A stretch of 64,000 nucleotides of DNA from positions 871,001 to 935,000 of the forward strand of contig BSBK01002801.1 in NCBI GenBank assembly GCA_027943335.1, in the 5' to 3' direction. The notes beneath the pieces are model-generated. The model was not told the DNA's origin. It worked only from the letters and a program-made list of their open reading frames with translations, and did not search any database. The translations under genes were made by a program, and so were the position numbers. Positions 36,945 through 47,469 of this stretch are shown piece by piece (within the stretch, counting starts at the first letter, position 1; the number at the start of each line of letters is the position of its first letter). The stretch comes from Chamaecyparis obtusa. Lineage: Eukaryota; Streptophyta; Pinopsida; Cupressales; Cupressaceae.

Positions 36945-37008
36945 ACTTAAGGCCATAGTTTGGTATACCATGATCCTACACATACCCATATATGCATTTG
37001 TGTGTGTA
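36945..37008 (-). repeat. Right inverted end of the putative DNA transposon
   Basis: Read on the minus strand this repeats ATGGGTATGTGTAGGATCATG and AGTGGCAATG of the left end with a short insertion between them. Confidence 0.6.
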
Positions 37009-38348
37009 CTTCTCTTTGTAAAATACTATTATTGGCAAATTACTTGATTTATATCTCTCTATTGAAATCTTTTTCTTGTTTGTTTCAAAGTAATAATTGG
37101 GTTAGAAACCAATAGAATGTAGTTTGCATGATAGACTAGGAATGAATATATACATTCATATGTATGATGAATCATTTAGAGTCCACATTTGCATCAAAAG
37201 GGAATATGTGATTATGTAAGTTGCATGATATCACTATGTAGGAATTATTGCATGAAGAATCATGATGCTCATCATATCCATGGAAAGAGAGAATATTTTT
37301 CACATAAATATATTAGGGAGTAAATGCATTTAAAATAATTAATGCATGAAAGAAAGACCAAATGTATGATGTGTCTTGTACTTGACAAGCCTATGTGTTT
37401 GGGAAATCTTATCTTCTATGATAGGGTTTCGAATGTGGATATAGAGAGGATGTGAACTTGTTTTCATGTTCACACTTATTTACAATATACTTTGGCCAAA
37501 GTCAGGGGATCATTAGGAAGAATGAACGTAGCCTAACAAAAATTATCATATAACATCCTCTGCGACATCCTAATTGTTCACATAGCACATTCAAGTAGGA
37601 ATTACATGTAGATCATGCTTGCATTGAAATTCCCTCTTGCTAAGTATCTTAGACACTTCGAGTAGGGATGAGTGTTCATGATGTTAGGAAGAACTTTAGG
37701 GAAGTGTAAGGATTTGTGGTTGGGTGGAAAAAGTCCCTCAACCATATTCTTATCTCTCGACCTACAAAGGACCCTTGAGTGTTAATGGTGATCAAATAAT
37801 TTATCAATTGTATCTCATTTTATATGTGTCATGGATAAATATTGTAATGGATTTGTATTAGTGATTTCATGGCATAAAAGCCAATATGTATCATAGTTTT
37901 TTCAATGTGTGCATGTACTTGGATTAGCACACTTACATGGAAATGTAGCTTGTAATTTTTATGAAATTTAATTTAATTTTATTTTATTTTGTAATTTGGA
38001 TTATTTTGAGCATTAATTTAATGTGGAAAATAGTAAGGAAAATATGAGCAGTTACATTAATAGAGGCATTGATGAAGCGTGATAGAGGAATATCCATGGC
38101 AAAAATGGAAATAAAAGAAAAACAATGAAGTTAAATGTGGAAAAAATGAGAAGGTTAACCCTAAACAGGTTAGAGCTTTCAAAGGAAAGAGGAAGAGTAG
38201 AGGGCACAAAAACCAAAGAGCTACTCCTCGTCATACAAGCACTAGTACATTTCACCTAGTTTTTCTACCAAATTTTTCGACCATGAAACAAAAAGATTTT
38301 GGTTGGTTGGATTATAGAAGGAAAACTTTCATTTTTTTTAAATCCATG
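37009..38348. other. Unassigned AT-rich DNA
   Basis: No gene, LTR end or repeat recognised. Confidence 0.4.
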
Positions 38349-38407
38349 CCCGTGTTAGTGAAAATTTTGACCACTACCATGTATGTCAAAATTTTGACAA
38401 ACACGGG
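38349..38407. other. 22-bp arm hairpin
   Basis: Arms 38349-38370 and 38386-38407 are inverted copies with two mismatches, starting CCCGTGTT and ending AACACGGG, with a 15-base loop. Possibly the core of a small foldback element. No target duplication identified. Confidence 0.8.
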
Positions 38408-38484
38408 TATAAATTTTTTATAAAAAAGAATTCATTTCTCATTTCATTATCACCATGGTGCATTTTTTCAAGGGGCAACGCACA

Positions 38485-38668
38485 AAACCACATCGGCTAG
38501 GGTGGATTCGACACTGTGTATAGGGGTTGCAATTTTTATCTAGACTTGGGCCTTTGATCTTTGAGCTTGAAACCACATCAGCTAGGGCAGATTCGACACT
38601 GTGTATAGGGGTTGAAGTTTTTATCTGGACTTGGGCCTTTGATCTTCAAGCTTGGTTTTGGAAACTTG
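38485..38668 (+). repeat. 95-bp tandem duplication
   Basis: AAACCACATC..GCTAGGG starts at 38485 and 38580. Both units include GATTCGACACTGTGTATAGG and CTTGGGCCTTTGATCTT with few differences. Confidence 0.92.
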
Positions 38669-39206
38669 GCTTTTCCTCTCCTTATCAAATAGAAGCTCAT
38701 TGAGGTAGGGATTGTGTTATCTCCTCTGCATTTCGAGGGAACATCTTACTGTGATATTCATTACTCCATGCTCTATTGTGTCCATGACATTGAGTTCATT
38801 TCTTCAGATGATTTGATTATGGTGTTAGCTGTGTTAGTGAACTAGGGAATCATGTTAATGTGTGTTCATTGGATTCTCTGGTTACCCATGAGCTAGGGTA
38901 TCATTGATTATTTCCTATCAATTATATGGTGCTGGTAAGTCTTTCCCAGCCCACACAACTGTTATTAATACCAATATGAATAGACACAACTGGCATCATT
39001 TCATTATTGGTTGACTGACATTGTTTCATTATCTTACACAGTGATACAAATAACCAATAATTAGTGGTTATCATAACACATTAACAATATGTTACGATAA
39101 ACATTAATTACTGGTTATCGTGTGATCAAGCAATCGACTAAGTCGATCTTAACAATGATTGCATAATATATTTAATGTGACTGCATAATATATTAACAGT
39201 GACTGG
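38669..39206. other. Unassigned
   Basis: No gene. ACTGGTTA/TTAACAATA-type echoes occur around 39050-39205, next to the abrupt 3' end of the PPR fragment. Confidence 0.4.
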
Positions 39207-39822
39207 TTAATTACCCTGTTCCAAAGCTCCCATTTTGGCACAGGCAAGGAGGATGCTGGCAAAGGTTGTGGAATTTAGCTTTACACCTGCCATTTGCATT
39301 TGCTTAAAAATTTCTAAAGCCTTTTCAAAAAATTCATTTTGTACATAGCTCGTAATCATGGCATTCCATGATACCACATGTCTTTGATGCATTTTGTCAA
39401 AGAGTTCACGTGCCTTTTCTATAGTTCCACATTTTGCATACATGTCTACCAGGGTAGTTGCAACTACAACATCTGACAAAATTTCTTTATCTTTTATGCT
39501 TTGATGGATGTCCATACCCTCTTCCAAAACTCCCATTTTGGGACAGGCAGGAAGGATGCTAGCAAGGGTTGTGGAATTTGACTTTACATCTGCCAATTGC
39601 ATTTGTTTGAAAGTTTCTAAAGCCTTTTCAATGAATCCATTTTGTGCATACCCTACAATCATTGCAGTCCATGACACCACATTTCATTGAGGCATTCTAT
39701 TAAACAACTCATGGGCCTTGTTTATTCTTCCACATTTGGCATACATGTCTAACAAAGCATTTCCAACCATAATGTCTAACAGAAAATCTTTTGAAGTTGC
39801 TAATCCTTGCGGTATACAGTTG
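39207..39822 (-). pseudogene. Pentatricopeptide repeat (PPR) protein fragment
   Basis: On the minus strand one frame from about 39822 reads as PLS-type pentatricopeptide repeats. Examples are VGNALLDMYAKCGRINKAHE, NVVSWTAMIVGYAQNGFIEK, ATTLVDMYAKCGTIEKAREL, HVVSWNAMITSYVQNEFFEK and FASILLACAKMGALEQG. About six 31-36-residue motifs are present. Full PLS proteins bind organellar RNA in chloroplasts or mitochondria and usually have 10-20 motifs plus E/DYW domains. Here there is no start, no targeting peptide and no E or DYW domain. A TGA near 39684 replaces an expected Arg codon (CGA). The 3' end breaks off right after GALEQG into unrelated sequence. It is a truncated copy, probably moved by a transposon or by duplication. 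Confidence 0.9.
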
Positions 39823-42177
39823 ATTTTTAAGTGACATTTATTACATTTATCATATAGTATAATATTTGTTAATACTTACACCTTTGAAACTGACATTGAT
39901 GGAAAATTAAGCTGCATAATAGAAGCCCAATTATTTGGAGTAGTAAATTGTGTCAAGTGGATTGCTATTTTTTTAATAGATTGTTGACTATTCATTATTT
40001 ATAGAAGTGTTGATTTTTTATATAAATCTCTGCACTGCTAAGAGGCAATAACAATTTCTGATTCAAATCTTGATAATTCTTGTATCTCATATGAAGCCAT
40101 CTTCATGGGATTAAAACTTAGTGCTCCTCTTCAATGTAGGTTCATAACCTTCCTCATTTTTGCATTGTGCTTTCATATGTCTACTTCATCTTAATTCTTA
40201 TCTTTGTGGACCTCCATCTATTCTATACCAAACAACTTAATATTGTGCTACTAGGTTTGTTTAATAAGTTAATTTGGATGATGATTGTTTTCCCCAAGAG
40301 CCCAAACTAAACCTTTGTGTCTGATACTTTTATTTAGTTTAGTGGTATCAATCATTTTTATATCCAATAGAGAGTCTTTGCATGTTATAATGTGCTCTCA
40401 AGTTTGTTGTTTCTATGGGAGACAAGTTTTTAATTGCATTCACCAATTTTTCAGTACTATCTTTGCCAAGTTTCATTCACAAGGTTTTTGCCTCGTAGGA
40501 GTTCTTTTAAAATATGATTCTCTTGTTTTCTAGATTACTATCAAGATTTATTATGAAAATTTTCCTTTACTTATGATTCATATGTCACAATCATGTGATT
40601 TTATGGTCTATAATTCTAAATAAACCCCCTCCCCATGCTGGATAATTTAGGCTTTACCCATAGTTGCTAGTCTATCTAGATAATTTAGGCTTTATCCATA
40701 GCAACGCGTGCATAGGAGATACGTCCCAGCTTGAGCTCAATCTTTACATAAGGTATGTGACTATTATAGCAAGTTCTGGTATTCAAATTTTATCAATCTC
40801 TGGTTTGAGCCTACAACAACATTCATTATACATTTGGTTATTTAGATTTGGGTTAAGACCATTCGGCATAGATTGTACTATCTACTAAGATGTCACACTG
40901 AATCTTCTCCACAACTGTAGCCACTTAGCCTAGCGTCGTTGACTATCATAGAGACACTCTAATCTAATTGATCAAGTTAGATTAGGGTCAATCTGGAATG
41001 GTCAATTGATGGAATCACACAGTAGGTACAATCGCCAAGGATTCTTCAATGTGCCCAAGACTATCAAATTCAATCTATGATTCAATTTCAACCTTCCTGT
41101 TACTACACTGCTACAAACTTGTCTTCTTCTTACTAGTTAAATACATGGAAAGTATCTACCCGGGACATCAAATCTTGAAGCAATATGCCTCCTTCCATAG
41201 TCTGAGCACTTATATTATTAAAGTGCATAACCTTGGCTTGCTTCTCACCCAATGGCATTGGAATCCAATGGGGAAACCGCAAGTCAAGGTTCCACCTTCA
41301 TGACAAAGCTGACTATAGATTTTCCCGAGTCGGTTTGTTAGTGAGGTTGGGTTCTTGCGTAGATCAACACCAAATTTAAAATACAATGTTTGCAAAGTCT
41401 AGTTAATTGAACTCTAACAAGAACTATGGATGCACAAATGAACCTGAAGTGACATTAAAACTCTCTAACCATTACATGATCGGGTTTGCTATGACAGTCA
41501 AGCCATGTGTTCAGTTCATAACCAACTGTGTAAATGTAACTAAAACTTGAAATCAAATGATAGTCAAAACTAAGATGGATTCGAATAAACAATGCATGCA
41601 ATGAACTTGCGAAATGATCAATCCATATACCTATTTGCAACAGACAGAGTATGATAACAAAAATGTACTTAGAATGTTTTTTGGGTTTCTTTAATTTAAC
41701 GCAACTTCGAAGATCATCTCCTTGTGCCAATCTCATGATTGGACAAGGTTTAAAAACCACTTCCAAAAAGTCTTCCAACTGATCCAACCAACATGAAATC
41801 AGTTGTGGTCGTTGGAGAACTAGACTTACAATTTGCTAATAGTGTTGCAAAAAATTAACAACATTTCACAATCTATGCAACTTTGGAGTGCAACTTTGTA
41901 AAAAATGCACTAAAACTCAATAACAACCTCCTAAAAGAACTAAGAGGTTGATCTAAGGTCTAGATCCCTCAAATTCATTAAAACTAAAGAAAATAAACTA
42001 AAACATACTAAAACTAAGTTTAGCCATTCAGAGCCAACTAGGATCCCAAACTAGCCTGGGAACCAATAGTTGGCTATATGAGGAAACAGTTTCAACACTC
42101 CTTAACAATGAGTTAGGAAATGTTTCCCAAATGATGGGAAACAAACTTAACTCCCACTAAAACATAAACAAACATAA
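39823..42177. other. Unassigned; possible LTR of the chromovirus remnant at its right end
   Basis: No gene seen. GATAATTTAGGCTTTA..CCATAG occurs twice near 40640-40700. At 42118-42140 GTTTCCC and GGGAAAC form a small inverted repeat. If the purine tract at 42178-42200 (minus) is real, the 3' LTR of the remnant should lie here, but its end was not found. Confidence 0.35.
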
Positions 42178-42200
42178 ACAAACTTGACCCCCACTAGAAT
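42178..42200 (-). other. Purine-rich tract of the chromovirus remnant
   Basis: On the minus strand this reads TAGTGGGGGTCAAGT, downstream of the chromodomain remnant where a polypurine tract is expected. A similar AGTGGGAGTTAAG lies at about 42150. Confidence 0.4.
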
Positions 42201-42394
42201 AGTCCAGTAGACTAAGACATCCCTGGTTTATGAAAACACCAAAAGATTCTTGACCACACAAAAGGACCAAACTCAAAAATGAGGAAATGGATTCTAAAGA
42301 TCCATTTCCTTTTATTACAACAAAACTAAAGCAAAGACTATTCGGAAGTGGACTTGGGTGCCTTGCACCATGCTCCACAGGACAAAGAAACTCA

Positions 42395-43597
42395 AGTCCC
42401 TTGAGTTGGTAATGCAGATAGTGGAAAACTAAGTTGCACAATAGCTTCAAGAGTAAGCTAGGTAGCATCTTCCATGGGATTATGCTTCCATTGTACCAAA
42501 TACTCAAGATAGGTGTGCCTCCGGGTCTTCCGTGCAACTCTAGTGCCCAAAATTTTGTCAATCTCCAAAGGAGATGACTTAGGAATGTCTTGGAGCTAGG
42601 CCTCTTGCATAGAACTAGTAATACCTACAACCACAACATCAGAAACCAAACCTTTATAGAGATATAGGTCAGCAACATTAAATATAGGTGACAAGTGAAC
42701 ATCAATCTAAGTGTCTTAGGTTTATATAGCCACCCACAAGCACTTGATTGAACATTAGGACTATGATGAGGTTACATAATCATCTAGGAACATAAAGAAG
42801 ATTTGTGATCTCCTTAACATCTTTGTCTTCCTCGGATTCAATCTTTTGAGGGTGCTCCTGCACCAGAAATTGCATTTGAAAGAAGTTTATTTATAAAAAA
42901 CTCAATACAGTCCATACACCAGGCCTCTTCTATTGTACAATGAAACTTTGGCATATTTGATGGACTCCTAGAAACTCATGTACCTATTTTAAAAATCCCA
43001 AAAGTCTGTATTTCTAGGACTGTACAGCATTGTCCTATTCAATCCTTTGTCCTTTTCTTCCCAAACCTAATTTGTCCTTCCTCCTCTTCCCCTCATTGAA
43101 GAACATCCTCTATTGCTGCTAATCTATCTTTCACTTTTCCTCTTCAATTTCTCCTCTATTCTAAGGGCCAACTAGTAACATTCCTTCACACTTCTAGGGT
43201 TAGAAGCTGATCTGATCCTTTGATCTTCCAGTACCTCTTCACCTTCACAGTATGCAACGATTGATGCAATCCAGTCCAAAAGCTCTTTTTCTTTTAGACT
43301 TCCATCATGCATAGGGATATATCCCCTCACCTTATGCTGCTCAATCTTCATAGCCTTGAATATCTTGATTGTCCTCTATTATTCAGGATCTATTTATTCC
43401 TCTTCTTCCTCTCCTTCCCCTTCCTTATGGGTTTCTTCCTCTTCTTCACTATCAACACCTTCATCTGTTTCTCTTCTTTGATTGGATTCCAGTGCTTCAA
43501 GCCTAGCCAAAAGTGCATTGTAAGATTCATGCAACCTTGTGTTCTTCTCCTTCAACTCCTAGATCTCCCTGGCAGTACCTGCATTCCTTGGAGGCAT
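42395..43597 (-). pseudogene. Deleted chromovirus: Gag remains and chromodomain, no catalytic domains
   Basis: On the minus strand ATG at 43595-43597 starts MPPRNAGTAREI, with an acidic coiled segment and a capsid-like stretch (HDGSLKEKELLDWIASIVAY, about 43270). This jumps to a late-Gag-like piece (VKECY, RIEEKLKRK, about 43160). After unclear sequence, integrase C-terminus and chromodomain follow (NVADLYLYKGLVSDVV, about 42680; ILGTRVARKTRRH and TYLEYLVQWKHNPMEDAT, 42540-42450). The frame stops near 42395. Protease, RT, RNase H and integrase core are absent. Stops interrupt all parts. It is a different chromovirus family from the array at 21-30 kb but has lost the same central region. Confidence 0.75.
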
Positions 43598-43659
43598 TTT
43601 CACAAACAATAGTCAAACTTCTTTAGGAAAGTGTTCCTCTATCCCTCTAAGGCACCATT

Positions 43660-44190
43660 TGTTTTAGATAATTTAATTTTAACTTTGGTTGTGTTAACAT
43701 AACTATGTTGACTTTATTTTATAGTTGTTTAACATGAGAGTTTGTAGATTAATAGGAGTTCATAGATATTAGTGTGCCATAGTTGCCCATCTATAACTAG
43801 TGAGATGCACATAACTCATGTACCTCATGCTAGTGTGCTTGGATACCTTGTATATACTATTTTTCATTAGAATAGACATTATCCAAATAGTGAGTATTTA
43901 TATAAAGTGCTATAACACACATGCGGTCCTCCTTTTACACCAATTAATAATAGTGACAACTCTCACAAGCGGTTGGATAATGTCTAGTCTAATCCAAGCA
44001 CACTAGCATGAGGTACATGAGTTATGTTCATCTCACTAGATATAGATGGGCATTAATGCTCAATTGAATGATACGTTCCCATAAAAATGTGAACTCCTAT
44101 TAATCTACAAACTCTCATGTTAAACAACTACAAAATAAAGTCAACATAGTTCCTTTAACAAAACCAAAGTTAAAATTAAATTATTCAAAA
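43660..44190. mobile_element. Foldback (MITE-like) element with about 215-bp inverted arms
   Basis: The left arm (43660 to about 43875) recurs inverted in the right arm (about 43955-44190). Long matching stretches include GTTTAACATGAGAGTTTGTA, ATTAATAGGAGTTCA and ACATAACTCATGTACCTC..GCTAGTGTGCTTGGAT. A short unique centre lies between. The right arm carries a local replacement near 44040-44085. No coding capacity, so movement would need a transposase in trans. Outer ends are T/A-rich and I could not fix a target duplication. Confidence 0.88.
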
Positions 44191-44574
44191 AAGGGTTTGT
44201 GTTTTGAGTTAATTGGTTTATGTAAATCTATTTTGTGTTATACCCGTATGGATCAATGGCAAGGTTTTAGTCTCTATAACCTGTGTGGATAGTTCTTGTT
44301 TATATCCCTATTTCATATTCAGTTTTGAAAGTATTGAAAGTATTGAAGTTGACTAATTCTAGCTCAGGTATAGTTAAATTGTCCTTCCTGCCCTATAATG
44401 ACATCTTTGTTCAAACCATTGATTGCAAACATTTTTTAAGTACTTGAATCTACAATATAACAATAGTGGTGAATGTATGATTATTATAATGATATGATTA
44501 TATGTTATAATATTTATGTAATAAATGTAGTAACGATGGTGCGGTGCATTATTGATATAGGCTCGATGGCTCTT

Positions 44575-44835
44575 GTCAATGTGCCAAATTGTCAATGTGA
44601 TGGTGGGCAGTGTGTGTTGAAGACTTCATAGACACAGAGCAACCCTAGATGACAATTTTGGTGCTGCCCAAATAGAAAAAAGGTTGCTAATGTGTATATA
44701 TTTAATGTTTCTAATGTAAATACTATTCATTATATTATAAGAACTAATGTAGATTGGGCATCATAGGGAAATAATGGTTGCAGATACTTTAGTTGGGTCG
44801 ATGACAACTCATCTCCATCTATCCGCCCATCTCCA
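44575..44835 (+). pseudogene. GRF-type zinc-finger gene fragment with an intron
   Basis: Plus strand: CPNCQCDGGQCVLKTS, a stop, then THSNPR, a stop, QFWCCPNRKK (about 44579-44683). An apparent intron (GTTGCTAATG at about 44684 to ATCATAG at about 44769) follows, then GNNGCRYFSWVDD (44770-44808). Joined, this matches the zf-GRF pattern: paired Cys, TS..NPGR.F..C and GC.FF.W.D. The domain binds nucleic acids and occurs in topoisomerase III, NEIL3-type and many plant transposon-linked proteins. Only this domain is present, with two stops, so it is a genomic fragment and not a retrocopy. It may be captured sequence or remains of a transposon protein. Confidence 0.6.
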
Positions 44836-46029
44836 CTTATCCGTGATGAAGGATTTGAGTGCAAAACATGTCAGGCTAGGGCAAATTCTGAAATTATATT
44901 TTTACGATGCCTTCTTTGTATTGTAATTGCATATCTTTGTTGCAACCATATGCAAAGATGAAGTCAGGAATTAGTTAGTTTAGTATTTTCATATTGTAAC
45001 TAATATTTTAATATGAATATGACGTAACTTCTCTTTGCCTCAATTGTGCATATATATGGTTTACATCTTTTTTAGAATAATTCTTCATGTTTATGGCTCA
45101 GGTGAAACCCAATCTGCTATCAATCACATGATTTAATGTATAGTGTTTTCTTGGTTATTCCATTTGTTCCTTGACCTTTGAAGGCCATTTGGTAATTTCA
45201 ACTACACCTAAGGATCCATCAGTAGTTGTGGAAAATAGGATTCATGTTGCAATGCCCAAGTTGCGAGATGGGAAAAGAGAGGGAAGAAGAGTGGAAAGAA
45301 GATGATATTCCTGAGATCATGGATCATTTTCAAGCTTCAGTGAGGCTTCGTACCATTCACTATCCACAAATTTTTATGCAATGTTGATTTAGGCTGGAGG
45401 TAAACTACATGTGTCATGTAAACAACATGGTTGAATGCAATCTCTTTTGCGCATTTTCAAGAGTTTTCCCACCAATACAAGCGTAAATAACACATTGAAC
45501 GTAATCTACGAACACTGTGTGGTATGAAGTCTTGCTAAAGTTTGAAATACAAGAACAGGTGACATGGATCCCCCACATGATAGAGGCTACGGGGATACTC
45601 CTCCCACCCATTAGTGATCTTACATGGACAAATTTGTAGGTTATATTGAACCATCGTTTATCTTTTTTGACTCTTTAAGTGTCAGAAAGATTAAATATAC
45701 ATCCTAGTTGTCATTGTGTTTGGGACATAAATCTTTATTTAACTAAATTAATTCTTTTAATATTGAGATAAAAAATGTACAAGTAAAGCCTAGACTGGGG
45801 ACTGCATAGAAAACTATCATATGAAGAACTACTGAAATGGCGGTATCAAAGTTCCTTACAAGAAGTCCACATATCAAAATCTAGTTGTAGGATTAAAAAA
45901 AAGACAAGATAAAAAAGTTCATAGGCCCATACAAGACACCCACCAAAATATAGACCATCAATTTATAGAACCCTTGCAAGATATCCGAAGGAATGACAGG
46001 TAGTGAAAACTAGATAGATAGAAAAGAAC
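44836..46029. other. Unassigned
   Basis: A plus-strand stretch at 45200-45300 reads TPKDPSVVVENRIHVAMPKL without a recognised family. A minus open stretch at 45414-45611 likewise has no motif. The block may hold other gene fragments too decayed to name. Confidence 0.35.
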
Positions 46030-46448
<419 letters not shown>

Positions 46449-46609
46449 TCACCAGTCAGAGCCTATCTCTCAAATAGTTCAAACAAAATGAAAAAACCAA
46501 CAGTTTCACGTAGAGTAGAGCAGATGGATTGCTAGAGCCCAAAGCAGTCTGGAAAATAGAACGAGCAGGGACCTGCTGGCAACAAGTAGCAGAATTAGTG
46601 TGGACACCT

Positions 46610-46676
46610 GAAGATAAATATCTAGATTAATCACCGATCAGGATGTCGTTGGTGATTAGTCTGGATATTTATCTTC
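46610..46676. other. Hairpin with 26-bp arms
   Basis: Arms 46610-46635 (GAAGATAAATATCTAGATTA..) and 46651-46676 are inverted copies differing at two positions. Both differences become G-U pairs if the plus strand is transcribed. The loop is 15 bases. Could be a small foldback element or a microRNA-precursor-like hairpin; no expression evidence. Confidence 0.88.
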
Positions 46677-46804
46677 AATTTTGTTTAAACACTCCACATT
46701 GCATCAAAATTTTGAGCCACCTGCGTTGAAAGTCTAACTGAAAATTGATCATTTTGTGTCGAAATGTGGCATCACAGGTTTGGCATCCTAGTTGGAGCCG
46801 CTAA

Positions 46805-46895
46805 ATATTTTGACCAAATTTGGTCAAAATATGACCGTTGTGAGTTTGGCATCTTGGTCAGAGTGACCAAAGTTTTCGACCCATATTGGTCGAAA
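46805..46895. other. Cluster of three palindromes built on GGTCAA/GGTCGAAA
   Basis: 46805-46832 is a perfect 28-bp palindrome centred on CCAAATTTGG. 46854-46870 is TTGGTCA-GAG-TGACCAA. 46874-46895 pairs TTTCGACC with GGTCGAAA. Further GACCAAT/TTGGTTGA motifs continue to about 47070. TTGAC is the core of plant W-boxes, but the dense symmetry looks more like transposon-end sequence. Confidence 0.85.
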
Positions 46896-47070
46896 GATCG
46901 ACCAATACACAAACACTTACCAACGTTATCTTCGGCCTAGGTTGCCCTCATTTTTGACCAATAGTGGAGTCAATCATTTGACCGGTTTAATAATTGGTTG
47001 ATATTTCAACGCCAATAATATCAACGAACCCGTTGGTTGACCATTCGACCGAGTTGGGTAGAAACTTCGA

Positions 47071-47469
47071 CCAATAGTGCATCAAAAAATGGTGCAAAAT
47101 ATACTAGTGAAGAGATGGGAAGATATGGAAATATTGAGCATATGCAATAAAACAACATAATAGAATAGAAATAAGATAGGTGGTTTGACAACACTGATGT
47201 CAATTTACAACTTACAAGGGAGAGTGATGCTTAATCATCATTTCACATTTTGAGGCACTAAAACAAGTGCTATTGGTAGATTTCATTGCAGAAGAGAAAT
47301 AAAGGCAAAAGTAATGACCACCATCCTAGCTAAGTACTAAGTAATTGACAATTAATGGTAAGATCCACTCAGTCCATATAGATAGAATACGAGGTAAAAT
47401 TTGCAACTTTTAACGAATCTACTAAGTTGGAAATAGTTCCACTAGTTAATCAGGAGAGATAATTATAGG
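47071..47469. other. Unassigned
   Basis: No gene. It ends at a candidate LTR start. Confidence 0.4.

Larger units (their letters stand above)
18373..37008. mobile_element. Putative two-gene DNA transposon, split by a nested retroelement array
   Basis: Inverted end sequences at 18372-18432 and 36945-37008 enclose two genes that point inward: a multi-exon plus-strand gene (18.57-20.99 kb) and a large minus-strand, possibly transposase-like gene (33.3-36.3 kb). A second inverted similarity, GCCTAAT..GATATCCGATAT at about 18536-18560 against 36178-36203 minus, lies just upstream of each gene, as if both had homologous promoter ends. Removing the chromovirus array (21243-29764) leaves about 10 kb. 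Convergent genes from homologous ends recall MuDR of maize, but no Mutator transposase signature is seen. No target duplication was found, so the unity of the element is inference. Confidence 0.5.

Noticed and set aside
45414..45611. Minus-strand 65-codon frame as a captured gene piece
   Set aside because: Sequence is Cys-rich but matched no family I could name.
46450..46680. Helitron 3' end (hairpin plus CTRR) for the CDC48-NOG1 chimera
   Set aside because: The hairpin is too long with too large a loop, and no CTRR end or TC start was found at a fitting place.
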